From contig CAYWMD010000008.1 in the NCBI GenBank assembly GCA_964458575.1, forward strand, positions 62,001 to 126,000: 64,000 bases of DNA. Direction: 5' to 3'. The stretch's first letter is position 1. Every line of letters begins with the position of its first letter. A model generated the notes under the pieces. It searched no databases. It worked only from the letters and a program-made list of their open reading frames with translations, and was not told where the DNA came from. This stretch comes from CAYWMD01 sp964458575. GTDB taxonomy: Bacteria > Verrucomicrobiota > Verrucomicrobiia > Limisphaerales > JADLHS01. Both the position numbers and the translations under genes were made by a program. This document shows, one piece after another, positions 9,166-19,080 of this stretch.

Positions 9166-10509
9166 ATGATTATCGAATTTCGCGTTCAAAATCATCGTTC
9201 CTTTCGGAAGGAGCAAACCTTTAACTTGGCCGCGAGCAACTACGATAAGTCGCTTGCGGAAAACCTGATTTCGCCAGAATTACCTGGTTTGACGGATACC
9301 CGGCTGATCAAGGCGGCGGCACTTTACGGTCCAAACGCGGGCGGAAAGACCAACGTGATGTTGGCCTTACGTTTCTTGCGCTGGCTCGTTGTGGAATCTG
9401 CCACCGGTCAAAAACCGGATGCGAAACTGCCAGCAGAGCCTTTCCGCCTTGATCGCGAGTCCCTCGAAGCGCCCACGACGTTGGAGCTAACCTTTGTCGT
9501 CGAAAATGTCCGTTACGAACTGGCCGTGGCGGTGGTCAAGCAGCGGGTGGTGCAGGAACGGCTCGTGGCATATCCAAGCGGGCGCGCACAAATCTGGTAT
9601 GACCGTGTGTGGAATGACGAGACAAAGCGTTACGATTGGACGCCGGAAAAGCCGACGGACTTTCAGCGTGACGCCGGCATTGTTGATAAGACGCGCGAGA
9701 ATGCGCTGTTCCTTTCGACGGCGGCACAATGGAACAATGCGCAGGTCGCCCCGCTTTACAAGTGGTTCGCCGAAAAACTGGTTTTCCTAAACTTGAGCGC
9801 GGAATCTCCGCTCTCGCATGATTTCACGGCCAAGATGGTCAATCGCTCTGGCGAGGCTCGCAAGTTCATAACGAACGTGTTGCGGTCAGCCGATCTTGGT
9901 TTGACGGATGTCGAAGCCACCGAACAGTCGCCCGACGCAGACATGGAAAAATTCTTTGGCGTCATGCGGAATTTGGTTCGCGAAGCGGGTGCTCCTCCGA
10001 ATTTGTTTCCAGAACGATTTTGGCAGGTCACCTTCCAGCACGAAGGCAAGGGCGGGGAGAATTTCCCCATCAACTGGCCGGAAGAATCTGCCGGCACACG
10101 ACGATTCTTTAGTGTGCTTGGCCCGTGGCTGGCAGTCGTTCAAAACGGTCAGGTGCTTTGCGTGGACGAGCTTGAAACCAGCCTGCATCCGTCGCTGGCG
10201 GCGGAGTTGTTGCGGTTGTTGTTCAAGCTCACAAACGCGCAATCGCGGTCGCAGATATTGTTCACCACGCACAATCCGCTGCTGCTGGACATGACTTTGT
10301 TGCGCCGCGATCAAATCTGGTTTGCCGACAAGAACCAGGAAGGCGAGTCGTTCCTGTATCCTCTGACGAATTACAAACCGCGCGCCGATGAATCACTGGT
10401 GCGTGGATACTTGTCCGGTCGCTACGGCGCAGTTCCGTTCATTCCGCATGGATTGGTGGAGGGCGTCAAAGCCGATCCAAAACTGATGGAGGTCGCGCAT
10501 GGCGGCTAA
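9166..10509 (+). CDS. rloA: RloA-like AAA/ABC-type ATPase
   Basis: 447 residues. The N-terminus IIEFRVQNHRSF is typical of SMC/ABC-like ATPases of the AAA_21 family. Walker A is GPNAGGKTN at 55-63, Walker B is VLCVDELE with D334-E335, and a TTHNPLLLD switch-like motif follows. It overlaps the RloB-like gene by 11 nt. RloA/RloB pairs (compare AbiLi/AbiLii) form two-gene abortive-infection modules often embedded in restriction loci. Here the pair sits between the DISARM methyltransferase and drmA, 89 nt after the former. Confidence 0.8.
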   Translation: MIIEFRVQNHRSFRKEQTFNLAASNYDKSLAENLISPELPGLTDTRLIKAAALYGPNAGGKTNVMLALRFLRWLVVESATGQKPDAKLPAEPFRLDRESLEAPTTLELTFVVENVRYELAVAVVKQRVVQERLVAYPSGRAQIWYDRVWNDETKRYDWTPEKPTDFQRDAGIVDKTRENALFLSTAAQWNNAQVAPLYKWFAEKLVFLNLSAESPLSHDFTAKMVNRSGEARKFITNVLRSADLGLTDVEATEQSPDADMEKFFGVMRNLVREAGAPPNLFPERFWQVTFQHEGKGGENFPINWPEESAGTRRFFSVLGPWLAVVQNGQVLCVDELETSLHPSLAAELLRLLFKLTNAQSRSQILFTTHNPLLLDMTLLRRDQIWFADKNQEGESFLYPLTNYKPRADESLVRGYLSGRYGAVPFIPHGLVEGVKADPKLMEVAHGG

Positions 10510-11236
10510 ACCCGGGCCGCTACGGCCGCATGAAGAACGACAAAGTTACGCCCGGCGCATTCCGCAACAACCGCCGCCGGGCCAGCCCGAATTGGGCGAT
10601 TCGTTCCTTATTGTCACCGAGGGTGAGGTGACGGAGAAGCTGTATTTCGAGTCGGTTCGTGCCGCGCTGCAAATGAATCCTTTGACTGTGCAAGTCGTTC
10701 ATCCCCATTGCACCGACGCTGAAGGGCTAGTGCGGGCTGCGATGACCCTTTACGAAAAGGATGGCCACGGTAATCGTGTCGCCAGACAGGCCGGGGGAAA
10801 TTGCAACGTGAGGGTTTATGACCATGTCTGGGTTTTGTTCGATACCGATGTGCCCAATCGCCAGGGCCAGCTTGGGCCGGCTCTGGAACTGGCGCGGAAT
10901 GAAGGAATCCACGTCGGACATTCAACACCGAGCGTAGAGGTCTGGCTGCTACTGCACTTTCGCGACCGACCAGGTCCGCTATTAGACAGCCACGCGGCGG
11001 AGCACGCAGTCGGGGATGCGTGGGGAAGGCATTACGATAAGAGAGCGGAAACCTTTCCCCAACTTTGGGCTGCGCTCAAACCCAACGTGACACCAGCGGT
11101 AGCGCGCGGGGCTCAGGTTCGCGAATATCACAGAGAAGCTGCCGCGCCATTTCCACCAAATCCCTCGACGGAGTTGGATCTGCTGGTGCGTGCGCTTGAT
11201 GCTTCCGTTCAGCCGCCGCTCCGAATCATTCACTGA
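10499..11236 (+). CDS. rloB: RloB-like Toprim-type effector
   Basis: 245 residues. The VTEGEVTEK motif (E41, E43) and the FDTD motif (D115, D117) give the E...DxD metal-binding pattern of RloB/Toprim-like nucleases. The SVEVWLLLHF segment is characteristic of the RloB family. The start overlaps the rloA end by 11 nt, and drmA begins 2 nt after the stop, so rloA, rloB and drmABC are probably cotranscribed. The likely role is the effector of the RloA ATPase. Nuclease activity is inferred from motifs. Confidence 0.8.
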   Translation: MAAKPGPLRPHEERQSYARRIPQQPPPGQPELGDSFLIVTEGEVTEKLYFESVRAALQMNPLTVQVVHPHCTDAEGLVRAAMTLYEKDGHGNRVARQAGGNCNVRVYDHVWVLFDTDVPNRQGQLGPALELARNEGIHVGHSTPSVEVWLLLHFRDRPGPLLDSHAAEHAVGDAWGRHYDKRAETFPQLWAALKPNVTPAVARGAQVREYHREAAAPFPPNPSTELDLLVRALDASVQPPLRIIH

Positions 11237-11238
11237 TC

Positions 11239-14200
11239 ATGCCGGCAACATCCACAACAATCCGCAGTGAGATGGTCCAAGCCCTCAAGCTGGACTTGGT
11301 CGGGCCTGACAACGCTCATGCGTTCGCTCACGAATTGCTGCCGGACGCGCCGTCGCGCTGGTATATGTGCGGTTTTCTCGTGCCGAGTTCCGCGCCCACG
11401 GAACAAAAGTCGGACGAGACTTCCGCTGACGAAATTGATAGCGGTGATGACACCAAAGGCGCGGATGATGCCGCGCCGCCCGACCGCGCCGCCGCGCGCA
11501 AAAGTTTGCTGCCCTCCTCGATGGGGTTGAGCGTGCTCGTCGCGCCCGGAGTGGATGCGCTCGAAGCGAAAGTGGCCTGGGGCGATTACCTTTACGAAGG
11601 TGCGGTCGAGCCAGGCGAGGCGCTGCCGACGACGGAAAGCGCCGCCGAGTTGCACGACAAACCTGCTTCCGTTCAGGGCGAAGAGAAGGCCGAGGGACAG
11701 GACGACGGCAAGGCAGGAGCTTCGGCTTCCCCAAAAGGCTACCGCCGTGAGCCGCGTGAAGAAATCGTTTCCATCGCGCTCCCCAAGCCGGGCGGCAAGC
11801 CAAAGGAGTTTCCAGTGCCGAACAGCGGAGGTCTGACGGTCAGCGTGACCGTGCGCGCCGTTCCCGCCGCCGGAAAAGCTGGCAGCCGTCTGCCCGCCGG
11901 AACGCGCTCGGTGTCGGTGTTCCTCGTGAACAACCGTCCGCCGAATACCGAGCGGCATTATCGCGCGTTCGCTTTTCAAACGTCGCTCACGCTCAATTCA
12001 TCGAAACCGTTTGTGGCCCGCCCGGATTTGCGCGGCGCGATTGCGGGTGAACTGGCGGATGAATGGGACGAGCAGGTCGCCGACATCCAGTATCGCGACG
12101 TGTTTGAATACGCCGTTGGGCACGGCGTATCCGCGACCGGCGAATGCACCGCCAGCAGCGTATGCCACACGGTGCAAACGACGTGGATTCCGACCGCCGA
12201 GGTCGAAAAGGTTTCACCCGCCCAGATTCCTGACGTTGAACTCGGTATGGAAGTGCTCGGCGCGCTCGCCAGCCACGCCGACGCGCAAACCAAACTATCG
12301 CCGCTCGTGACGCACTACCGCACTTGGATTGTCGCGCAGCAGGCGAAGGCACAGAGCGCGAAACTTGATGCGCGTCAGACGCAGACCGCACAAGCGATGC
12401 TGCAAAACGCCACCCACGCAGCAAACCGGATTCAGGCGGGCATTGATGTGCTGGCCGACCCTCAAGTCTTGGATGCGTTCCGCATCGCCAATCGCACGAT
12501 GGCCGCTGCCGGACGCCAGCGCGAATTGCTTCGACATCAAGGCGACGCCAGCAAAGTGCAACCGCCGAAGTGGTATCCGTTCCAGCTTGCTTACATCCTG
12601 ATGAATTTGCGGGGCATTTTTGACCCGACACATTTGGATCGTAACACGGTGGACTTGCTATTCTTCCCGACAGGTGGCGGCAAGACGGAGGCTTACCTTG
12701 GCCTCGCGGCGTTCACGATGGTCTTGCGCCGTATGCGCCATCCGGGAATTCGCTCTGCGGGTGTGTGCGTACTCATGCGCTACACGCTGCGATTGCTGAC
12801 GCTCGATCAATTGAGCCGCGCAGCCGCGTTGATTTGCGCCCTCGAATTGGAACGCGACAAGGACAAGACAAAGCTGGGCGAATGGCCGTTTGAAATCGGC
12901 CTGTGGGTTGGTTCTGCGGCCACGCCCAACCGCATGGGACGCCGGGGCGACACGAGTGCCAGCGCGGAGTATTCGGCTTACACGAAGACGATGCGTTTCC
13001 AACGCGACTCCAGCGCGAACCCGTCGCCCATTCCCATCGAGAACTGTCCGTGGTGCGGTGAGAAATTTGACCGGAATTCCTTTCGCCTCACCCCAAGCGT
13101 CAATGCGCCCACTGACTTGCGCGTGCATTGCGTGAACTCGAAATGCGCTTTTTCAGGTGACCGCGCCTTGCCGATTCTGGGCGTGGACGAACCCATTTAT
13201 CGCCGGCTGCCTGCGTTTCTCATCGCGACGGTGGACAAGTTTGCGGCTCTGCCGTGGACGGGCGAGACGGGAACGCTGTTTGGTTTGGTCGAACGCTACG
13301 ACGGGGAGGGATTTTACGGCCCGTGCAATCAAAAGAACGCCACGACGCTCGGCGGGCCGCTGCCGCCACCGGAACTCATCATCCAGGATGAGTTGCATCT
13401 TATCTCCGGCCCGCTCGGAACAATCGCGGGTGTCTATGAGACGGTCATTGATGCACTCGCCAGCCGAATGAGCGCAACGACACCACTACGCCCGAAAATC
13501 ATCGCCAGCACGGCGACGGTGCGCCGCGCGGACAAGCAGATTCGCGCATTGTTCGAGCGGCAGGAAGTGGCGGTGTTTCCTCCACCCGGCCCTGATCGAC
13601 ACGATTCATTTTTCGCAGTAACCCAACCTTCGAGCGAGATACCCGCCCGGCTTTACGTGGGCGTTGCGGCGCAAGGTCGCAGCCTGAAAGTCGTCCTGCT
13701 GCGCGCAGGGCTGGCGATCTTGAGCGCCGGACAGACGATTTACCAACGCGAAGGCGGCAAGGCCAACAAGCAGAATCCCGCTGACGCTTACATGACGCTG
13801 TTGGGTTACTTCAACAGCTTGCGCGAGCTGGGCGGCAGTCGCCGCATCGTCGAAGACGAAGTGCGAACGCGCGTGCAGCAGTATTCCCGTCGCCGCCGTC
13901 GAGACCCGGTGGACACGTTGTTTTCCGACCGCACCATCAGCTACGAAGTTTTGGAACTGACTTCGCGCGTTTCCACGAGTGACGTTGCCACCGCCAAGAG
14001 CCGCCTCGCGCTGCCGTTCTACGAGGATAAGAAAGTGGACGTGGCGCTCGCCACGAACATGATTTCAGTGGGTCTCGACATCATCCGTCTTGGTTTGATG
14101 GTGGTGCTTGGCCAGCCAAAGACGAGCGCGGAATATATTCAGGCCACCAGTCGCGTCGGACGCGATCCATATCGGCCCGGCCTCGTCGTGACGCTTCTGA

Positions 14201-14760
14201 ATGTTCACAAACCTCGCGACCGTTCGCACTACGAACGGTTTGGCATGTATCACGCCACGTTTTATCGGGCTATTGAAGCGACGAGTGTTACGCCGTTCTC
14301 GCCGCGAGCTCTCGACCGCGCACTTGCGGCGGCGCTGGTCGCTATGTGTCGTCAAGGAATGAGCACGATGACGCCGGCACTCGGCGCAGGCGAAATTCTT
14401 ACCAACCGAACTTTGCTCGACCAGTTCGCCACTCGCTTTGCCGAACGCGCGCGCAATCACGATCCCAGCCTCAGCGCGGCAGCGGCACAGCAGTTGTTCG
14501 ATAACGTGCTTCAGCGATCCGGGCGATTGCTCGATGACTGGCGCAACATTGCCGACGAGTTCCAACTCACTAATACACCGTTGCAATACCAGCAGGAAGC
14601 GGGGGCGGCGCAACGACTCCTATACGAATACTTGCACCCTGATTTGCCGAATCTTCCGCCTGTGCGTAGGAAGTTCCGCGCGAACCGGTCCATGCGTGAC
14701 GTGGAGTCCAGTGTCGAACTGACTGTCAAAAACCTCAACGACTGGACGCCCCGGCCATGA
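11239..14760 (+). CDS. drmA: DISARM helicase DrmA
   Basis: 1173 residues. The protein has a DISARM-type N-terminal region, then an SF2 helicase core: Walker A TGGGKT at about 478-483, DELH box at about 717-720 (IIQDELHLISGP), and a C-terminal helicase motif with SVGLDI and QATSRVGRD. A zinc-ribbon-like CPWC...CVNSKC insert lies near residues 605-635. An acidic, low-complexity stretch lies at about 55-85. DrmA with DrmB forms the DISARM core that binds and translocates on DNA. It overlaps drmB by 4 nt (ATGA). Confidence 0.88.
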   Translation: MPATSTTIRSEMVQALKLDLVGPDNAHAFAHELLPDAPSRWYMCGFLVPSSAPTEQKSDETSADEIDSGDDTKGADDAAPPDRAAARKSLLPSSMGLSVLVAPGVDALEAKVAWGDYLYEGAVEPGEALPTTESAAELHDKPASVQGEEKAEGQDDGKAGASASPKGYRREPREEIVSIALPKPGGKPKEFPVPNSGGLTVSVTVRAVPAAGKAGSRLPAGTRSVSVFLVNNRPPNTERHYRAFAFQTSLTLNSSKPFVARPDLRGAIAGELADEWDEQVADIQYRDVFEYAVGHGVSATGECTASSVCHTVQTTWIPTAEVEKVSPAQIPDVELGMEVLGALASHADAQTKLSPLVTHYRTWIVAQQAKAQSAKLDARQTQTAQAMLQNATHAANRIQAGIDVLADPQVLDAFRIANRTMAAAGRQRELLRHQGDASKVQPPKWYPFQLAYILMNLRGIFDPTHLDRNTVDLLFFPTGGGKTEAYLGLAAFTMVLRRMRHPGIRSAGVCVLMRYTLRLLTLDQLSRAAALICALELERDKDKTKLGEWPFEIGLWVGSAATPNRMGRRGDTSASAEYSAYTKTMRFQRDSSANPSPIPIENCPWCGEKFDRNSFRLTPSVNAPTDLRVHCVNSKCAFSGDRALPILGVDEPIYRRLPAFLIATVDKFAALPWTGETGTLFGLVERYDGEGFYGPCNQKNATTLGGPLPPPELIIQDELHLISGPLGTIAGVYETVIDALASRMSATTPLRPKIIASTATVRRADKQIRALFERQEVAVFPPPGPDRHDSFFAVTQPSSEIPARLYVGVAAQGRSLKVVLLRAGLAILSAGQTIYQREGGKANKQNPADAYMTLLGYFNSLRELGGSRRIVEDEVRTRVQQYSRRRRRDPVDTLFSDRTISYEVLELTSRVSTSDVATAKSRLALPFYEDKKVDVALATNMISVGLDIIRLGLMVVLGQPKTSAEYIQATSRVGRDPYRPGLVVTLLNVHKPRDRSHYERFGMYHATFYRAIEATSVTPFSPRALDRALAAALVAMCRQGMSTMTPALGAGEILTNRTLLDQFATRFAERARNHDPSLSAAAAQQLFDNVLQRSGRLLDDWRNIADEFQLTNTPLQYQQEAGAAQRLLYEYLHPDLPNLPPVRRKFRANRSMRDVESSVELTVKNLNDWTPRP

Positions 14761-16550
14761 GCAAGCCTCAACTACGTTCCAGTCAGGTCGTCACTACATT
14801 TGGCCCTGGCGCGATGGTGGATTTGCCCGACGTATCGGTCATCGTCGCTGGGCTGGACAATTGGCATTACGACGTGAATCAGATTCCACTGATTCAAGAG
14901 CCGCGTCTCGTGGAGAAGCTCAAACGAATCGTCGGTGTCCCGACTTTAACTTTGCGTCCGCCGCCGCCGGCATCCGACCGCAACTTCAAATTCCAACCGA
15001 GCGTCACAGTATGGCGTTTTCCTGAATGGTTCATTGTTCAGGAAACACAGGTCACCAAGCAGGGCTTTCGCCGACGCCGACTCGTTCACCTTAACAGTCT
15101 GGACGGCGGCAAGTATCGTGACGTTGACGGCAAGAAATACTCCGTCGTGCCGGTGCGCTTTGTGCGTGCGTGCAAGAAGGGCCATGTCGGAGACATTGAC
15201 TGGAAACCGTTTGTCCACGGCACATCTGGTCCATGTTCGCGTGACCTTTGGATGGAAGAGCGCGGCACGACCGGCGACCTCGACCAGATTTGGGTGGTCT
15301 GCGACTGCGGCGCACAGCGTGCGATGAGTCAGGCAGCGCGGATGGAACTTCGAGCTCTCGGCTCATGCAACGGATTGCGCCCCTGGCTCGGACCGGGAAC
15401 AAAAGAAGCGTGTGGCGAACCCAACCGTCTCCTCATCCGCAGCGCAAGCAACGCCTACTTCCCACAACTCATGTCAGTCATTTCGATTCCCGACCTGCAA
15501 TCCGCCGTGGATGAAGTGGTAAAATCCGCTTGGGATGCCGGACTTTCCATCGTGGATTCTTTGGAGAAGCTCGCAATGGTTCGGCGAATTCCCAACCTCG
15601 CCGTTAAACTACAAGGACTCGACGACGCCACCGTTCTCGCGTCCATTGCCCGCGTGCGACAGGGGAGCAGTGGCGCGGATCGGCCAGTCAAAGAGGTTGA
15701 ATTTGAAGCACTGTCCGCTGCCCAGGACGAACTTGGTTCAGACACACCCGACGGTGATTTCTTTGCTCGCGCATTGCCGAAGACCCAATGGAACGCGCCG
15801 TGGATGTCCGCAATCGAACGGATTGTTTTGGTTCACAGGCTGCGCGAAGTCGTGGCCCAAGTTGGATTCACCCGCTTTGAAGCGGCCGGACCGGATATTC
15901 AGGGCGACCTGTCACTCGACGTTAAACGCGCGCCGCTAGCGCTCGACAGTTCCTGGCTGCCTGCCGTAGAGAATCGCGGCGAAGGCATCTTTCTCCAAAT
16001 CCGCGCCGAAGTTGTCGCCGCATGGCTGCAACGTCCAGCCGTGCAACAACGCGGCATTCAACTCGCGGAGGGATTTCAGCAATGGAAAGCGGAGCACGAG
16101 GGGAGTTCGCGTGAGTTTCCGGGACTGCCCTACTACATGCTGCATTCGCTCTCGCATCTGTTACTCACCGCGATCTCGCTCGAATGCGGCTATCCCGCGT
16201 CTTCGCTGCGTGAACGCATCTTCGCCGCGCCGGATTGTTATGGCATCCTGATCTACACGGGTTCATCCGATGCGGAGGGCACGCTTGGCGGGCTTGTCGT
16301 CGCTGCGCGCGACATCCGGCGGCACATGCGTCGAGCCTTGGAGTCCGGCGCACTTTGTTCCAACGATCCCGTTTGCGCGAACCACGCTCCGGCCCGGCAT
16401 GACCACCAGCACCTGCACGGCAGCGCCTGTCACGGCTGCTTGCTGACGGCGGAAACTTCGTGCGAGCAACGGAATGAATTTCTCGACCGTGCGTTGGTCG
16501 TGCCGACCGTCGAGGCCCTCGGAGCAGAATTCTTTGCACCCGTCGCCTGA
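14757..16550 (+). CDS. drmB: DISARM protein DrmB (DUF1998)
   Basis: 597 residues. The N-terminus LRSSQVVTTFGPGAMVDLP is typical of DrmB. A DUF1998 region begins near residue 455 (YYMLHSLSHLLL) and continues through ERIFAAPDCYGILIYT. Cysteine clusters (CKKGHVGD, CDCG, and C-terminal CHGCLL...SCEQ) suggest zinc binding. DrmB partners DrmA in the DISARM core. ATGA overlap with drmA and a 1-nt TGATG overlap with drmC indicate translational coupling. Confidence 0.9.
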   Translation: MSKPQLRSSQVVTTFGPGAMVDLPDVSVIVAGLDNWHYDVNQIPLIQEPRLVEKLKRIVGVPTLTLRPPPPASDRNFKFQPSVTVWRFPEWFIVQETQVTKQGFRRRRLVHLNSLDGGKYRDVDGKKYSVVPVRFVRACKKGHVGDIDWKPFVHGTSGPCSRDLWMEERGTTGDLDQIWVVCDCGAQRAMSQAARMELRALGSCNGLRPWLGPGTKEACGEPNRLLIRSASNAYFPQLMSVISIPDLQSAVDEVVKSAWDAGLSIVDSLEKLAMVRRIPNLAVKLQGLDDATVLASIARVRQGSSGADRPVKEVEFEALSAAQDELGSDTPDGDFFARALPKTQWNAPWMSAIERIVLVHRLREVVAQVGFTRFEAAGPDIQGDLSLDVKRAPLALDSSWLPAVENRGEGIFLQIRAEVVAAWLQRPAVQQRGIQLAEGFQQWKAEHEGSSREFPGLPYYMLHSLSHLLLTAISLECGYPASSLRERIFAAPDCYGILIYTGSSDAEGTLGGLVVAARDIRRHMRRALESGALCSNDPVCANHAPARHDHQHLHGSACHGCLLTAETSCEQRNEFLDRALVVPTVEALGAEFFAPVA

Positions 16551-17362
16551 TGTTCGAGCCGCTCCAAAATCTTTCGCCAGCGAATCTGCGTTCGCTCGCC
16601 ACGTCGTTGAGGGAAGGCCCGTTGTCGCTTGGCATAACCCGACAAGCGTTAACCCAAATTGTTGGCCCTCACGCCGGTGAGATTCTCGTTTGCTTTGACG
16701 CCTTGCGAGCACAGGGCATGACACCAAGCCACATTGCGATGCTCATCGAAGCCGTCGCAGCAACCCGCGAAAGTGTCACAACACCACAACAGCTTTTCGA
16801 CCTGGTGATTTCAGGGCCGGAAGTTCCGGGTGTCCCAACCGCCGATACGGCCGCGACAGTTCGGACGCTCATTGAAAATGCGCAGAGTGAAATTCTGCTC
16901 GTTGGCTACGCCGTCCACAACGGCAAGCGACTGTTCAAACGATTGGCAGAACGCATGAACGAAGCGCCGACACTGCGCGTTACCTTTCATCTCGATATTC
17001 CGCGGAAGTTGACCGACACGTCACTCGCGAGCGAAATCGTGCGGCGCTTCGCTCATGAGTTTGTAGCCAAACATTGGCCCGGAGACAAACTGCCGGAGCT
17101 GTATTACGACCCGCGCGCACTCGCGGAGGATTCTCAGCAAAGAGCCAGCCTGCACGCCAAGTGTGTGATCGTGGATCGTCGCGTCGCGCTCATCACCTCC
17201 GCCAACTTTACCGAAGCTGCTCAGAAAAAGAACATCGAAGCAGGTGTCCTCATTCGCTATGAGCCTTTTGTCATGCGGCTGCACAATTATTTTGAAGGCT
17301 TGCGAAACTCTCGCCAACTAGCCGAGTGCTTGCTGCGGTCAACTACAACTCAATCGCCGTAG
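16550..17362 (+). CDS. drmC: DISARM phospholipase D-like protein DrmC
   Basis: 270 residues. A single PLD-type HKD motif is visible near the C-terminus: H202-A-K204-x4-D209, followed by TSANFTEAAQ. A domain around ILLVGYAV holds the first half of the PLD fold. DrmC is the accessory PLD-family protein of DISARM; its nuclease role is inferred from the family. It is the last gene of the plus-strand operon and overlaps the convergent minus-strand gene by about 20 nt. Confidence 0.88.
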   Translation: MFEPLQNLSPANLRSLATSLREGPLSLGITRQALTQIVGPHAGEILVCFDALRAQGMTPSHIAMLIEAVAATRESVTTPQQLFDLVISGPEVPGVPTADTAATVRTLIENAQSEILLVGYAVHNGKRLFKRLAERMNEAPTLRVTFHLDIPRKLTDTSLASEIVRRFAHEFVAKHWPGDKLPELYYDPRALAEDSQQRASLHAKCVIVDRRVALITSANFTEAAQKKNIEAGVLIRYEPFVMRLHNYFEGLRNSRQLAECLLRSTTTQSP

Positions 17363-17987
17363 CAGTGGAGTTTTCTCTGACCAGGCTTTGAGCCTCATTA
17401 ACGGCATCTTGTAACGACCCGCCCGTTTTCAAGTTGAGCATTTTCACAATGTCGCCCAAGTCGGCATACTTGATGAAGGATTTGCGTTGAGCGCTGATTT
17501 GAACCATCTCGGCACTGGTTTGATACGCGATGCCCCACTTCTCGGGCAATCCGCCGCTGCTTGAGTTTGCTTCCCGTGAAATCGGGACAATACGGAGATA
17601 GTCAAACCGCATTGCCCGCGCCATTTTGCGATTCAAGATGTGGTCCAATACGACGTTCTTTAGCGACTCGCCGGGGAATGCTTTGGCGTATGCCACTCGG
17701 TAGCCTTTGTAATCTACATGAACCCAAACCTGCTGAGGATGATGCAATATCGCCGACTCTTTCATGGCCCAGATCGGGAGACGCCGATTTAGCGGGGGCG
17801 CATCATACGGGTGAACCAGCAGAGCTTTGTTGGGCGAAGCTGGCGTCAAGACACGAGCTATTCTACCGATGTATTTTTGGATGGCTGCTTCGTTTCGGGC
17901 GGCAATAGGAATGTGGCAACAGACTGGCAGAGCATACACTCTCAGCGCCCGATCTCTCGCTTCCTCGTCAATGTCTCGGCGATTCAT
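17343..17987 (-). CDS. Unrecognised 214-residue protein, last gene of TIR-helicase operon
   Basis: I do not recognise a family. The protein is soluble, with basic and hydrophobic helices, no signal peptide and no obvious catalytic motif. It lies 70 nt downstream of the PD-(D/E)XK-like gene, on the same strand, and ends by overlapping drmC tail to tail. It may belong to the five-gene operon or be a separate cargo gene. Confidence 0.6.
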   Translation of the reverse strand: MNRRDIDEEARDRALRVYALPVCCHIPIAARNEAAIQKYIGRIARVLTPASPNKALLVHPYDAPPLNRRLPIWAMKESAILHHPQQVWVHVDYKGYRVAYAKAFPGESLKNVVLDHILNRKMARAMRFDYLRIVPISREANSSSGGLPEKWGIAYQTSAEMVQISAQRKSFIKYADLGDIVKMLNLKTGGSLQDAVNEAQSLVRENSTATAIEL

Positions 17988-18057
17988 GGGTTTTCAAAGT
18001 TGAATGGCGAGATGCTCTGGCAAGCGAGTCTTCGGTGTAAGCCCTTCTCGGGCGTCG

Positions 18058-19035
18058 CTAATCCCGCTTACTTGGCGGCGGATTGCGTGGGATTTCGATC
18101 CCAAACACGTTTATGGGATGTTGTCGGCGCGCTTTGAAAGATTCTTTCTGGAGCTCTGCCATGAGTTTTTCAATGGATTCGAACTCCTTCGGCTCGCTGA
18201 AATATTCCCCTTTGAACCATAACACTACGAAAATGCCTTGGTCGGTGAGTCGCTGCCGCATGTATTCCGGCAACTGGTTCCGAATCCCCTGAACAATTCT
18301 CTTGTTGTGCGCCAACTTGAATTCGACACAAACCCGTTCCGGCTGACCATTCACGTTGCCAGAAAACAAGAAGTCAACCTCCCCCGTTCCGTGGACGCTC
18401 TCGCGCTCCACCGTAAGGTGTCTTGCATCCGCGGCGTCCAACATCAGTGCAAGCAGTGTAGGTTGAATGTCTGATTCGAATTTGGGACGCGCCATTCCCG
18501 ACTTTGGAGCATCCCAAAACGGTTGGTAGAGATTCAACAGCTCCACTCTCTCCGCCAGGTGAAACAATACGCCTGTTACTCCCCCCATTAGTTCTCTGAG
18601 GCCGCGATATGGTGGGGCGTATCTTGCTTGGACTTGAGAGCGCGCCCAACGTCGGACCGCCGCAGGCGGATAAGTCTCTTGGGTTGTTGTGCGGTTTTCG
18701 GAAGAACCTGCGCCGGAAATGTAAACGAATAGTCCCGTCGGTTGCCAACCGCCTTGAATCTCAAGATAGTTATTTGCACTCAGTAATCGAGGCAGTTCTG
18801 CATGTGCGGAAACGCCATTGCGCGTCAACTTGAAGCCGTAATGTCCGCCTTCAAATACGATATGCCACGCATCGGCATTTATCTCGAAAAGCTTGGCCAT
18901 CTCCGAAGAGCGAACAATGTGCTCTTTCATGCGAAATCCAAACGAATACACCGCTTGCGAAACTGCCAAAGAATCCATTTCTGGGATTACGCTATTAAAT
19001 TCAACGGTGGCAACGGTAGGCGATTCATTGTTCAT
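18058..19035 (-). CDS. PD-(D/E)XK-like protein in TIR-helicase operon
   Basis: 325 residues from the ATG at 19035. The C-terminal half shows a restriction-nuclease-like pattern: GTGEVDFLFSG (E219, D221), then VCVEFKLAHNK (E238, K240) and a downstream glutamine (QLPEYMRQ, Q254). This matches the D...ExK core of PD-(D/E)XK enzymes. The N-terminal half (about 1-130) is an all-purpose-looking alpha/beta region that I do not recognise. The gene begins 45 nt after the helicase stop, so it is likely cotranscribed. A nuclease partnered with an SF1 helicase is a common defence arrangement; activity is inferred. Confidence 0.65.
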   Translation of the reverse strand: MNNESPTVATVEFNSVIPEMDSLAVSQAVYSFGFRMKEHIVRSSEMAKLFEINADAWHIVFEGGHYGFKLTRNGVSAHAELPRLLSANNYLEIQGGWQPTGLFVYISGAGSSENRTTTQETYPPAAVRRWARSQVQARYAPPYRGLRELMGGVTGVLFHLAERVELLNLYQPFWDAPKSGMARPKFESDIQPTLLALMLDAADARHLTVERESVHGTGEVDFLFSGNVNGQPERVCVEFKLAHNKRIVQGIRNQLPEYMRQRLTDQGIFVVLWFKGEYFSEPKEFESIEKLMAELQKESFKARRQHPINVFGIEIPRNPPPSKRD

Positions 19036-19080
19036 ATCAGAAAAGGTGGTACCTCAATGTGGGTGAAATAGGGTTATGCG

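Noticed and set aside
9166..11236. Gabija or retron-type OLD module
   Set aside because: The first protein is a plain AAA ATPase without a Toprim domain and the second is RloB-like, so RloAB/AbiL fits better; no UvrD partner or reverse transcriptase is adjacent.
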